Of a stretch of DNA of 64,000 nt, positions 52,198 through 60,835 are shown in pieces. Position 1 is the stretch's first letter. Each line of letters begins with the position of its first letter. The translations under genes and the position numbers were made by a program. This DNA comes from Pirellulales bacterium (GTDB taxonomy: Bacteria > Planctomycetota > Planctomycetia > Pirellulales > PALSA-1355). The notes beneath the pieces are model-generated. The model saw nothing but the letters and a program-made list of their open reading frames with translations, had not been told where the DNA came from and searched no databases. Where the stretch lies: NCBI GenBank assembly GCA_022844125.1, contig JALHMI010000001.1, positions 306,481-370,480 on the forward strand, written 5' to 3'.

Positions 52198-55100
52198 TTA
52201 CCGCGGCAGCGGCGCGCCGGGTGAAGTAGCGCTCTGCGGCGAGAAGCTCGGCGCGAGTGGAGCCTGGGTAGCAGCCGCCGGCGCTGCCGGAGCACCAGTT
52301 CTCTTGGGCGGAGGGAGCGGGATGTCGACCGAGCTCGCGCCTTCGATCTTCACGCGGCGGTCCTTCACCCAGTACTGCAACATATCGGCCCGCATCTCGC
52401 GTCGCTGCCCGGACTGGTCGTCGTCCCTGAATAGTTCGGCGGGCTGGCCGCGCAAGGAAAGCTGATCGCTTTGCTCGACGAAGGTGATGCGATTGCCGTG
52501 AGCCGTGAACTTCTGCCCTTCGGCGGTGACATGGCCCGTGGCGTCGAGCTCGAAGAAGCCACGCTTCGATTCGGGGCGTTTACCCATCTCGCGCACTTCC
52601 AAGGCGTCGGCCAGCAGAACCATCCCCGTGTCGCCGAGGCCGTCGAGATCCTTATCGCTGAGCTGTTGGTTCCAATCGGTCACGGGCCCGTAGAGCGTCT
52701 TGGTTTGGTCGAAGAACTTCACTGCCCGGCTGTTGAGGTTGCCGGCCAGTCCACGGCGGAACGTAACGTAGAGGTACGTCAGTTGATCGTCATTCGGTGG
52801 CGGGGCAGGGGCCGCAGCCTGTTGTCGGCCAGCGGCGGCTGCCGGATCGAGCGAGGGCGGAGCACCCTTGGCAACGTGCCGCACCCAGCCCGGACCATTG
52901 CCGGCGATCTCGCCGCTGGCGCGATCGAGCGAAAGGTCGTTCACGCCCATTTGGCTGAAGGAAGTTTGCGCGCCGGTCTCGTCAAGCTGACGGCCCTCGA
53001 GAAAGGTCCAGCCGCGAGTTCTGAGCGCCGCCAGGTCGAGACGTTGGTCGGGTCGGTTCTCATTGAGTTCCGGCCGGGCAAAGTCGACCGCGCGATTGAG
53101 CTTCGCTTCCAGCGTTTCGGTATTCACGACCTGCTGCGCGCTGCGCGCGACGACGGCGCCTGTGAACACGGCGGTGTCCGACTGGAAATTCATCCCGGTC
53201 TGCCAATGAACGGTGAGCTCCTGCGGCCGGGCCAGTCGCTTGCCGTCGAGATCCTGGTTCATCGGCAGCATGAGCTTGCCTGGGCCCGTGATCCAAAGCC
53301 GGTTGGCCGCCTTGTCGACGTCGATCGTCGGTCCCCACAGCGACATCCCTTCGGCTTCGACATACCCGGGTTGGCCGGTGATCGTAATCCGAGTGCCGGG
53401 CGACTGGGCGTCGACGACGTGCAACCGATCGCCGCGCACCAGCAGCGTCCGCTTCTCGAGTCCGGCGGCGAACTTCATCTGCTTGAGCTCTGCCGCTTGC
53501 TCGACGGTGGCCGCGGCAATCGCCAGTTGTTCCCCCTGCGGCACGAGCTCGATCCTTACCGACCGACCGCTGAGGAAGAACTTCTCATCCGGATTGGCGG
53601 GTTGCTGCCTCCGTTCAGGTTCAGCTTGAGCCGGGCCGCCAGCCGCGGGAGCTACCTGCTGGGGGCGGTTGACCACGGCTTCCAGGATGCTCGTGGTGGC
53701 ATGAAATTGCGGGGAGTTGATCGTGACGTCCTGCGTTTGTGCGCGGCCGGCATCTTGGTACTTTCGCGCCAGCAGACGTTCGATCTGCCACTGCTCGCCG
53801 CCGGGAATCGCGCCGGGTTTTGGTGCCGCCGGCTGTTGTCGTGGCTGGGCGACGGGCTGTGCTGCAGGATCTACTGGCTGGAAACGAGCAACGTGAGCAA
53901 CCGCCTGCGCTGGCGGAGCGAGCTTCTTGCTGAGCCAGGCGAAAACTTCGTCGGCCTTGATTTCGCCCATCGTGCCAATGTTGATCGTTGCCGCGCCGTG
54001 GAGGGCTGCGCGATGCAGCGAGCCATCCGGTTCGAAGCGCAGCTCACGGGCCCAACTGGCGGCAAACTCGCCAGTCGGCCGACCATCTTTGCCGACCGGC
54101 ATCTGTCCCTGCAGCACACCGGGGCCGAACGCCACCATCGCGCCGGGCTCACCTGGGCCACCAGGCAGGTAGTCCAGGCCATTGCAGCGGGCGTACATCG
54201 CACGGCTAGGCGAGCGGATCGTCACGGGATTGCCGCGAGCTTCAATCAGCCGCACTTGTGACGCCGCAGAACGCTGACCCTCGGACTTCGCTGCAGTGCC
54301 TTCCGGCGCCTCGCCCGAGCGCATGAAGTACACGGTGAGAAGCTGGCAGTTGAGTTGATCGCTTTCGCCCTGCGGTACGATGCGGAACACGTCGACCGAA
54401 TCGGCGAAAGAAGCCGCATACTTGGGCATGTCGAACACAAACGAACCCGCACATTTGATTTCGATCGTTTCTTCCTGGGGAGCGGCTTCCGCCGGGGCAC
54501 TCGCAACGTCAGCAGCGGGCGGCCCGGCGAGCGGTCCGTCTCCCATTTCGAGCCGCATCCGCACATCCCGTTTGAGTTCGACCGTGCTGACGCTCATCCC
54601 ACGGAGGGCGGTGCCGCGAGCGCCGCTCTCGCTCGAGGCCAGGCGAATCTCCAAGTCGCGGCCAAATCCGCGGCTGCGCCCCATGCGGAACTGCACCGCC
54701 TCGGGCGTATAAATCCGCTGGGCGTCCATCTTCACGCCGCTGGTGGTGATCTCCAGGTCGTCCCCTTTGCCAGGCGCGCTTTCGCGTTGAACGATCCGCA
54801 CGGCGCCCTCGATCGCGCCGCCCAAGAACTTGAGATCCTTGAAATCCACGCTCCGCATATCGACTGGCTTGTCGAACATCAGCGTCGCCTTCGCGGTGCG
54901 CATGATCACCGGCTGTCCCTGATCCTGCGGATTCTCGCGCGGGAAAAACAAGAGCGTGCACGGCTCGAGCTCGAGAGTCCCGTCGCGACGCGTGCTGAGC
55001 TTGTCGAACAGCACGCGCATCTGCCCGCTATTGATGAACTTCGGCCCCTTGGCTTCCCAATCCTCGGGATTGAAGAACCGGGCAAGTTCGCGCTGGCGAA

Positions 55101-55317
55101 CAGTGATGTCGCCTCGGGCACGTTCGATCTGCTCGTCGCTCACCGTCTGCGTCACACGCTCATCGAGGTTCGGCTCGATCAGCGGAACCGCCAGAAACCA
55201 ATACACCCAATAGCAACCGAGGACCGTCGCGAAGCCGACGAAGGCCTGGCGGAACATCGCCCAGCGCGTGGGTCGCCCGGAAAGCATCCTGCTTGTGGGT
55301 GCCGCGGCCTGGGACAT
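52198..55317 (-). CDS. Giant LptC/LptA (OstA)-like membrane-anchored protein
   Basis: A 1039-residue protein: one N-terminal membrane helix (FRQAFVGFATVLGCYWVYWFL, residues 27-45), then a very long beta-strand-rich region with several Pro/Ala/Gln linkers. Segments such as AHGNRITFVEQSDQLSLRG, and DMLQYWVKDRRVKIEGA near the end, look like OstA/LptA beta-jellyroll strands. In the N part, LEITTSGVKMDAQRIYTPEAV resembles LptC. It lies 12 bases after kdsC, in the kdsD-kdsC-lptC-lptA order known from E. coli, so a role in carrying LPS across the periplasm is likely. It is far larger than LptC (190) or LptA (185). The lptB gene is not next to it. Confidence 0.75.
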   Translation of the reverse strand: MSQAAAPTSRMLSGRPTRWAMFRQAFVGFATVLGCYWVYWFLAVPLIEPNLDERVTQTVSDEQIERARGDITVRQRELARFFNPEDWEAKGPKFINSGQMRVLFDKLSTRRDGTLELEPCTLLFFPRENPQDQGQPVIMRTAKATLMFDKPVDMRSVDFKDLKFLGGAIEGAVRIVQRESAPGKGDDLEITTSGVKMDAQRIYTPEAVQFRMGRSRGFGRDLEIRLASSESGARGTALRGMSVSTVELKRDVRMRLEMGDGPLAGPPAADVASAPAEAAPQEETIEIKCAGSFVFDMPKYAASFADSVDVFRIVPQGESDQLNCQLLTVYFMRSGEAPEGTAAKSEGQRSAASQVRLIEARGNPVTIRSPSRAMYARCNGLDYLPGGPGEPGAMVAFGPGVLQGQMPVGKDGRPTGEFAASWARELRFEPDGSLHRAALHGAATINIGTMGEIKADEVFAWLSKKLAPPAQAVAHVARFQPVDPAAQPVAQPRQQPAAPKPGAIPGGEQWQIERLLARKYQDAGRAQTQDVTINSPQFHATTSILEAVVNRPQQVAPAAGGPAQAEPERRQQPANPDEKFFLSGRSVRIELVPQGEQLAIAAATVEQAAELKQMKFAAGLEKRTLLVRGDRLHVVDAQSPGTRITITGQPGYVEAEGMSLWGPTIDVDKAANRLWITGPGKLMLPMNQDLDGKRLARPQELTVHWQTGMNFQSDTAVFTGAVVARSAQQVVNTETLEAKLNRAVDFARPELNENRPDQRLDLAALRTRGWTFLEGRQLDETGAQTSFSQMGVNDLSLDRASGEIAGNGPGWVRHVAKGAPPSLDPAAAAGRQQAAAPAPPPNDDQLTYLYVTFRRGLAGNLNSRAVKFFDQTKTLYGPVTDWNQQLSDKDLDGLGDTGMVLLADALEVREMGKRPESKRGFFELDATGHVTAEGQKFTAHGNRITFVEQSDQLSLRGQPAELFRDDDQSGQRREMRADMLQYWVKDRRVKIEGASSVDIPLPPPKRTGAPAAPAAATQAPLAPSFSPQSATSPGAPLPR

Positions 55318-55329
55318 TTTGCTCGCTGC

Positions 55330-55851
55330 TTAAGAGGTGTACTTTTGAATCAGGTCATCCCAGCGGCGCTGTGCCTTGAGAATCATCTCAATTGTCTCAC
55401 GCACGGCGCCCTGGCCGCCCGGAAGCGTGGTCGTGTGATGGGCGTGAGTCTTGGCCTCGGCACAAGCATCGGCGACGGCCACGCCCAGCCCCACATGCCG
55501 GATCACCGGCACGTCGGGCAGATCGTCGCCGATATAGCAGACCTGTTCGGGCTGGATCCCCAACTGCGTGAGAATCTCGATCGCCACGGGAAGCTTGTCC
55601 TCGGCCGTCTGGCGAACGATTTCGATGCCCAGCTCGGCGGCGCGAATCTTCACGACGTGAGAGCTGCGCCCTGTGATCAGCCCAAACTTATAGCCCGCAC
55701 GCTGCCAGAGGCGGATGCCGAGCCCGTCGCGAATATGGAACTGCTTGGTTTCGATGCCTTGGTTGTTGAAGATGATTTCGCCGGACGTGAGCACGCCGTC
55801 CACGTCGGCCAGGATCAGTTCAATATTCTGGCAGCGCACGTCCGTTTTCAT
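55330..55851 (-). CDS. kdsC: 3-deoxy-manno-octulosonate-8-phosphate phosphatase KdsC
   Basis: A 173-residue HAD-superfamily phosphatase that makes Kdo from Kdo-8-phosphate. HAD motif I ADVDGVLTSGEI, motif II LITGRSS, motif III Lys in AEDKLPV, and motif IV GDDLPDVPVI. The N-terminal ILADVDGVL is diagnostic for KdsC. It overlaps the end of kdsD by 4 bases, so it is coupled. Kdo is the inner-core sugar of LPS. Confidence 0.95.
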   Translation of the reverse strand: MKTDVRCQNIELILADVDGVLTSGEIIFNNQGIETKQFHIRDGLGIRLWQRAGYKFGLITGRSSHVVKIRAAELGIEIVRQTAEDKLPVAIEILTQLGIQPEQVCYIGDDLPDVPVIRHVGLGVAVADACAEAKTHAHHTTTLPGGQGAVRETIEMILKAQRRWDDLIQKYTS

Positions 55852-56978
55852 GCCACTCTCCGCGAACGGCCTCCACCAGCAGCCGCTTTGCCGGGCTTCG
55901 ATTTGCGATTCCGTTTGGCTTCGGGCAGCGCCGCCAGCCGCGGACCATCCGGCGAGAGCGCCGAGCGAGCCTCGGGAAACAACGCCACGACGTCGGTGAT
56001 GTCCAGTAGTCCGGCCGGGCGGCCGCGCCGATCGACGACCGGTAGTTCGCTAATCTTGCGTTCCGCCATGACGGCCACGGCGTCGAGCATTCTGGAACCG
56101 GCAGGGACCGTCGACGGGCTGGCAGTCATGACCTCGCGAATCGGCCGGTCGAGCGCCGCGTCGCGATTGTGTTCGAAGAGGCGTGCCAGGTCGCTGTCCG
56201 TAAAGATGCCAGCCAGTTTGCCGGCGCGGGTGACAAGCATGATCGCGCCAGTGCGGCGGCCGGTTTGAGAATGTTCGACAAAGACTTTCCGCACGTTCAG
56301 CCACTCGCCGGCAACGCGACACTCGGCCAAGGGACGCATGAACTCGTCGATATTACTGAGCTGCCGACCCAGGCTGCCGGCCGGATGAAAGCGGGCAAAA
56401 TCCTCGCGGCCGAATTCGCGCATCCGACTGGTCACCAGCGCCAGCGCATCGCCGAGGGCGAGCATCGCGGTGGTGCTGGTGCTGGGCGCCAGTCCGTGTT
56501 CGCAGGCCTCTTGTAGCGCGCCCAACTCGATCACGACCCCGGCCGCGCGGCCGAGCGTGCTCGTACGCCGCGCGGTGATGGCAATCATCGTGACGCCAAA
56601 TTCGTCGAGCGAAGGCAGCATCCGCACGACCTCTTCCGTTTCGCCGCTCTGCGAGAACAGCAGCACGACGTCGTCGGCGCGGATCCGACCCAGGTCGCCG
56701 TGAACTGCTTCGGCCGGGTGGAGCCAATGACTGCGCGTGCCGGTTGAGGCCAGCGTGGCGGCGATCTTCTGGGCGATCATCCCGGCCTTGCCCATGCCCG
56801 TGGTGATCACGCTTCCGCGGCAGCCATAAAGCGCCGCCACCCCAGCACAGAACGACTCGTCCAGCCGGCCGGCGAGCTGACTGAGTGCCCGGGCCTCGAG
56901 CTCGATGATCTGACGCGCGTAACGCAGTTGGGAGGTCCGATCCAGCGGGCGTTTACTTATGCGGCGCGTCGTGCTCAT
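55848..56978 (-). CDS. kdsD: D-arabinose-5-phosphate isomerase KdsD
   Basis: A 376-residue protein, SIS domain then two CBS domains, converting ribulose-5-phosphate to arabinose-5-phosphate for Kdo synthesis. SIS: TGMGKAGMIAQKIAATLAST, HPAEAVHGDLG, LLFSQSGETEEVV. The active-site signature is near DFARFHPAGSLG. The CBS pair begins about residue 235. The C-terminus has an extra basic tail of about 35 residues (KRNRKSKPGKAAAGGG). ATG 56978 has GAGGA eight bases upstream; the longer frame to 57311 is not family-like. Start of the kds-lpt operon, divergent from fba. Confidence 0.93.
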   Translation of the reverse strand: MSTTRRISKRPLDRTSQLRYARQIIELEARALSQLAGRLDESFCAGVAALYGCRGSVITTGMGKAGMIAQKIAATLASTGTRSHWLHPAEAVHGDLGRIRADDVVLLFSQSGETEEVVRMLPSLDEFGVTMIAITARRTSTLGRAAGVVIELGALQEACEHGLAPSTSTTAMLALGDALALVTSRMREFGREDFARFHPAGSLGRQLSNIDEFMRPLAECRVAGEWLNVRKVFVEHSQTGRRTGAIMLVTRAGKLAGIFTDSDLARLFEHNRDAALDRPIREVMTASPSTVPAGSRMLDAVAVMAERKISELPVVDRRGRPAGLLDITDVVALFPEARSALSPDGPRLAALPEAKRNRKSKPGKAAAGGGRSRRVA

Positions 56979-57395
56979 GGCGGGTTCCTCGAACGGCGAT
57001 TCTCTCTTGCCAGGCGGCGGCAAGCGCGCCTGGGCAGCGGCTCGCCCCGACAGGGGAGGCGGATTGTAGTGTCGCCGCCAGACCGGGGCAACGCGATCCT
57101 CCCGGGCCTGGCTTTTCCGCCGGGGCATTGTAACCCGTAAGCGATTGCGGCCGATGCTCACTTCGTCCGGAGCGTGGGAAACCGCGAGCGGACCAGATGC
57201 TAGTATTAGCGAAGGTGCTAGTATGCCGCGACCGTGAACTGTCGCAGGGTAGTGGTTTGGCGGCTCCTGGTCGCCATTTGGCCGATTTCGTATAATCCTG
57301 TGTTTGAACACCTACGGCGCTAAAACCCCCGTGGCCGAGTGCGGCGCAGTTCCGGCCGCTAGCACTGCCCGAGCCCGATTTTGGAGACCGCACAG
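56979..57395. other. Divergent promoter region, kdsD / fba
   Basis: No gene is seen in 417 bases. A perfect TATAAT lies at 57291-57296, reading toward fba about 100 bases before its ATG. Two direct copies of TGCTAGTAT (57198-57206 and 57216-57224), 18 bases apart, may be regulator sites or overlapping -10 elements. No clear -35 box was found. Confidence 0.45.
57291..57296 (+). promoter_or_regulatory. Candidate -10 box for fba
   Basis: TATAAT in an otherwise GC-rich region, about 100 bases upstream of the class II aldolase start. The best -35 match 15-19 bases before is poor, so only the -10 element is proposed. Confidence 0.4.
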
Positions 57396-58391
57396 ATGAT
57401 CGTCACGACCAGCGAACTGTTCCAGCAAGCGTATGGGAAATACGCCATCGGCGCCTACAACATCAACAATCTCGAGCAGACGGTCGGCCTGTTTCGCGGC
57501 AACGTGGGCCTGGTGAAGAGCAACGACGGCCCGGGCGATCCGGCCACGAGCGCGCCGTTCATCATCCAACTTTCGCGCGGCGCCCGCAGCTATACGGACA
57601 AGCGATTTCTGGAAGCCATGATCCGCTCGGCCGAGGAAGTATTCGACAAGGCGATTTTCGCAGTGCATCTCGATCACGGCACCGAGGAAGTCTGCTACGA
57701 CTGTATCGATAGCGGCTTTTACTCCTCGGTGATGATCGACGCCTCGCACGAGACGTTTGACGAGAACATTGCGATCACGCGGCGCGTTGTCGAGCGGGCC
57801 CACGACAAGGGCATTAGCGTCGAGGCCGAACTCGGCATGCTGGGCGGCGTCGAAGAAGATATTCAGGTCGACGCGGAGAACGCCTGCCTCACCGATCCAG
57901 ATCAGGCCGTCGAGTTCGTCGAGCGCAGCGGTTGTGATTCGCTGGCCGTGGCCATCGGCACCTCGCACGGTGCGTACAAGTTCTCTGGCGGCCAGGGGCT
58001 GCACTTCGACCGCATCGCCGCGATCCAGAAGCTGCTTCCCGGTTTTCCGCTGGTCATGCACGGTTCGAGCAGCGTGCCCAAGGAATGGGTCGAGCGGATC
58101 AACAAGGCCGGTGGCAAGCTGGGCGACGCCAGCGGCGTCAAGGAAGACCAGTATCTGCCCGCCGCCAAGCTCGGTGTCACCAAGGTAAACATCGACACCG
58201 ACGGTCGCCTGGTCTGGTGCGGCGTGTATCGCGAAAACTTCCGCGACAAGCCGGAAGATTTCGATCCCCGCACGCCGGGCAAGCCGTTTATGGCAGCCTA
58301 TGCCGAGTACATCATCCACAAGAACAAGATGCTCGGCTCGGCCGGTCAGCTCGAGGCGGTTCGCGCGGCGCTCACGGGGCAGCCTGTTTAG
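57396..58391 (+). CDS. fba: Class II fructose-bisphosphate aldolase
   Basis: A 331-residue zinc-dependent aldolase, cleaving fructose-1,6-bisphosphate to glyceraldehyde-3-phosphate and dihydroxyacetone phosphate. Motifs: YNINNLEQ, FAVHLDHGTEE (catalytic Asp, zinc His), MIDASHETFDENI, SVEAELGMLGG, IGTSHGAYKF, LVMHGSSSVP, and NIDTDGRLVW (phosphate binding). ATG 57396 has GGAG nine bases upstream; the open frame begins 15 bases earlier with TTG. Together with fbp it serves gluconeogenesis and glycolysis. Confidence 0.95.
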   Translation: MIVTTSELFQQAYGKYAIGAYNINNLEQTVGLFRGNVGLVKSNDGPGDPATSAPFIIQLSRGARSYTDKRFLEAMIRSAEEVFDKAIFAVHLDHGTEEVCYDCIDSGFYSSVMIDASHETFDENIAITRRVVERAHDKGISVEAELGMLGGVEEDIQVDAENACLTDPDQAVEFVERSGCDSLAVAIGTSHGAYKFSGGQGLHFDRIAAIQKLLPGFPLVMHGSSSVPKEWVERINKAGGKLGDASGVKEDQYLPAAKLGVTKVNIDTDGRLVWCGVYRENFRDKPEDFDPRTPGKPFMAAYAEYIIHKNKMLGSAGQLEAVRAALTGQPV

Positions 58392-58424
58392 CGGATTGTG
58401 GCGATTGGCCGTTGGATTCGCGGT

Positions 58425-59306
58425 TCATTCTTCGATGTCGTTCGACACGGTAGATAATCCGTCGTCTGCCGGCTTCTCGAAGAACGCGCTGTCGTGCGTG
58501 CCGCGCGCGATCCGGATCACCCACAGCATCATCACGGGGCGATCGCCGCGCGTATCATGAAAAAAGTGATAGCCCACGCTGGCCGGTCGATCGCTACGCG
58601 CCGCAAGCAGGATCATCTGTCCGGGGCCGAGTTGCGGCGTCATCTGCAGCTCGTCAAAAACGCGTTTAGGCCGCTCCTGCGTGAACATCATCATGCCGTC
58701 GTTGCCACGCATGCGGCTTTGAAACACGCCATGATGCACCTCGGGCACAATCTCGAGCCGGACGCGACCCTCGCTCTCGTAGTTGGCCCGCAGTCCCAGG
58801 CGGCACTCGGCCTGCGTGTAGGTCTTGCCGCCGACCTCGCCGCCGGTGGTCTCTAGTAGTTGCAGGTGCTCACGCGTTTCGGGAATCGCCACTTCCACAC
58901 GTTTGCCGGCCTTGGCATGCACGAGGCGCAGGTTCACGGTCGCCTCGGGATCGAGGTTCATCTTGAATTCTTGACCTTCCTCGACGCGCTTCTCGGTCAC
59001 CTTCAGCACTTCGGCGAGTTCCGCCGGAATCGTGGGCCCGAGCACGCCGGCGCGAAAGCCGTTCCGGTCCAATCGCTGTCGCAGCTCCGCCGGTAGCGAC
59101 TGCTCATCCACCAGTTTCCAGAGTGCGGCAACCTGCTCCTCGCCGCGCGGGACAGGTACTGAAAAGACCTCGAGCGTGATTGCGTCGGACGATACCGCGA
59201 GCGGCGCGAGCAACGCTTTCGACGCGGCCGTCGGCTCAACGACGCTGCAACCCTGGAGCGCGAGCGCAATCAAGCTCATCAAGATGGCGCGCACGGCGAC
59301 ATGCAT
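58425..59306 (-). CDS. Putative lipoprotein, unknown function
   Basis: A 293-residue protein. A lipoprotein signal (LMSLIALALQGC, lipobox LQGC) would be acylated at the Cys of residue 20. The mature part is soluble and beta-rich (TVNLRLVHAKAGKRVEVAIP, GRVRLEIVPEVHHGVFQSR, GQMILLAARSDR). No family was recognised. It is the last gene on the strand after the HExxH protein, and convergent with fba (stops 33 bases apart). ATG 59306 is the first start of the frame. Confidence 0.75.
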   Translation of the reverse strand: MHVAVRAILMSLIALALQGCSVVEPTAASKALLAPLAVSSDAITLEVFSVPVPRGEEQVAALWKLVDEQSLPAELRQRLDRNGFRAGVLGPTIPAELAEVLKVTEKRVEEGQEFKMNLDPEATVNLRLVHAKAGKRVEVAIPETREHLQLLETTGGEVGGKTYTQAECRLGLRANYESEGRVRLEIVPEVHHGVFQSRMRGNDGMMMFTQERPKRVFDELQMTPQLGPGQMILLAARSDRPASVGYHFFHDTRGDRPVMMLWVIRIARGTHDSAFFEKPADDGLSTVSNDIEE

Positions 59307-59480
59307 GCGAAGATTCCGTGGACCTGAAGACTGCTGCGACGGGACGAGAACCGTAACGACGTGTATCGAAATGTGGCGGGAGATTACTCGTTGGAAGGCG
59401 CGCGCGTCAATGCAAGCTGTCGTCGGACGCGCCAGCCGCGATGCCTTAGGCGACAGCTGCTAGCACCCCCATCGCAGCCT

Positions 59481-60104
59481 CTACCCGGCACGCAACAGGC
59501 GCGGTGTGCGGATCTTCTGGCCGTAGACCCGGCCGTAGCGAGCCTCCAGGCTGCGAAAGTCCCACCGCAGAAACTCATAGACCTCGGCCGGCGGCGCCAG
59601 CGCCAGCCATTTGCGGGTCAACTCGGCCATCCGAGCGTCGTAGTCGCGCTGCGAATGCGTGTGCGCGTAACAGCGGCCCGGATGCCGCCGCAGGTCGCCA
59701 TCGAAGGCAGGACCGATGTGCCAGAGTTCGTGCACCACGGTCGAGAGCTTCTCTTCGAGCGGGCGTTCCGTGAACCGCGGCAGGTAAAAGCTGAGCAGGT
59801 ACAGCATCTCGCGGCCGGCATCGTCGAACAAGCGTTCGACGGTCCACATCCGCCCCCGGCGGCGCGAAAGAAGTTCGCCCCCAGCGAACCTGAGTGGCGT
59901 GAGCGAAGCGTAAATTCCGTGCCGCGAGCGAATGCGAGCCTGACAAAAACGAATCGCCACGCGACTCATGTCGATGTGAGCAAGCTCGGGCAGGCGCGTC
60001 GCCAGATCGTCGCACAGCGCACGCATGTGCTGCGTGAAATTGAAGCCGATAGCGCGTCCTGCAATCGGCAGGGCAGAGGGGTATCCGTGCGATCGCTCGG
60101 CCAT
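59481..60104 (-). CDS. HExxH putative zinc metallopeptidase-like protein
   Basis: A 207-residue protein with STVVHELWHIGPAFDGDLR (H125-E126-x-x-H129), the zinc-binding pattern of gluzincin/metzincin-type peptidases. A third ligand cannot be assigned, and the segment PGRCYAHTHSQRDYDARM after it could supply one. No signal peptide. Possibly related to plant/bacterial wss1/SprT-like or DUF metallopeptidase families, not resolved. ATG 60104 with GGGGGC just before it is chosen; the frame is open to 60425 but that overlaps rplQ. It starts 56 bases after rplQ, so may be a late cistron of the ribosomal operon. Confidence 0.65.
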   Translation of the reverse strand: MAERSHGYPSALPIAGRAIGFNFTQHMRALCDDLATRLPELAHIDMSRVAIRFCQARIRSRHGIYASLTPLRFAGGELLSRRRGRMWTVERLFDDAGREMLYLLSFYLPRFTERPLEEKLSTVVHELWHIGPAFDGDLRRHPGRCYAHTHSQRDYDARMAELTRKWLALAPPAEVYEFLRWDFRSLEARYGRVYGQKIRTPRLLRAG

Positions 60105-60160
60105 GTGCCCCCAATCCGTGTCGGGCCAACTGCCAAGAGTCTGAGGAATTCTTAGGTCGA

Positions 60161-60736
60161 CTAGCTGGTCGGCTGGGCTTCGAACGTGGGCTTCGTCGAC
60201 TTGGCACGCACGCGGTCGTGCACGCCGACGAACTCCAGGATCGCCCGATCGCCAGCGTCTCCCAGACGGGGCTTCGCCAGCTTCAAGATCCGGGTATATC
60301 CGCCCTGGCGATCCGCGAAGCGCGGGGCCACGTCGGCGAACAGAATCCGAACCGCCTGCTTGTCGCCCAACATGCGAATCGCGCGGCGGCGGGCGTTGAC
60401 CACGGGGGCCATCGCCTGATTCCACTTCGAGTAGTTGTCGCTCTTGCGCCAGTCCTTCCAGGCCTGGGTATTGCGATCGGCCGTGGTGCCGAACTTGGCC
60501 GCTTCTTCCATCGACGGCAGCACGCGTTTGGCAATCGTGATGCAGCGCTCAACAACGGGGCGCACTTCCTTGGCCTTGGGCAGCGTGGTGATGATGCGGC
60601 CCTTCACCTTCGGAGCGTTGTCTTCGTCCTCAGCGTCGCGCTCGGTCAGGAACAAAGCGCTCGCCAGATTGCGGAGCAGAGCCCGCTGATGTGAAGGATT
60701 GCGGCCGAGCGTGCGGCCTTTACGTCGATGTCGCAT
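60161..60736 (-). CDS. rplQ: 50S ribosomal protein L17 with insertions
   Basis: L17 of 191 residues (usual 115-130). The conserved start MRHRRKGRTLGRNPSHQRAL and the middle IITTLPKAKEVRPVVERCI are present, as is APRFADRQGGYTRILKLAKP. Two insertions are seen: about 15 residues (FLTERDAEDEDNAPKVKGR region) before IITTLPKAKE, and about 40 residues (LPSMEEAAKFGTTADRNTQ and the following Trp-rich segment) between the ITIAKR helix and VNARRRAIRML. The C-terminus is also extended. Last ribosomal gene of the alpha operon. Confidence 0.95.
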   Translation of the reverse strand: MRHRRKGRTLGRNPSHQRALLRNLASALFLTERDAEDEDNAPKVKGRIITTLPKAKEVRPVVERCITIAKRVLPSMEEAAKFGTTADRNTQAWKDWRKSDNYSKWNQAMAPVVNARRRAIRMLGDKQAVRILFADVAPRFADRQGGYTRILKLAKPRLGDAGDRAILEFVGVHDRVRAKSTKPTFEAQPTS

Positions 60737-60835
60737 GATAATTACTCGTTACTTCGTCAGATTGAATCGGTCGGCGGCGACCAGAGTGCGTCAGGCTCGT
60801 CGCCCAAGTCTCGGTGCCGCGATTGGTAGGTTGTG

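Noticed and set aside
52471..56268. Two long plus-strand frames (596 and 637 residues)
   Set aside because: Antisense to the Lpt-like and kds genes, with no recognisable domains.
57198..57224. Two TGCTAGTAT direct repeats as a CRISPR or regulator array
   Set aside because: Only two short copies; noted inside the intergenic entry but too little for a claim.
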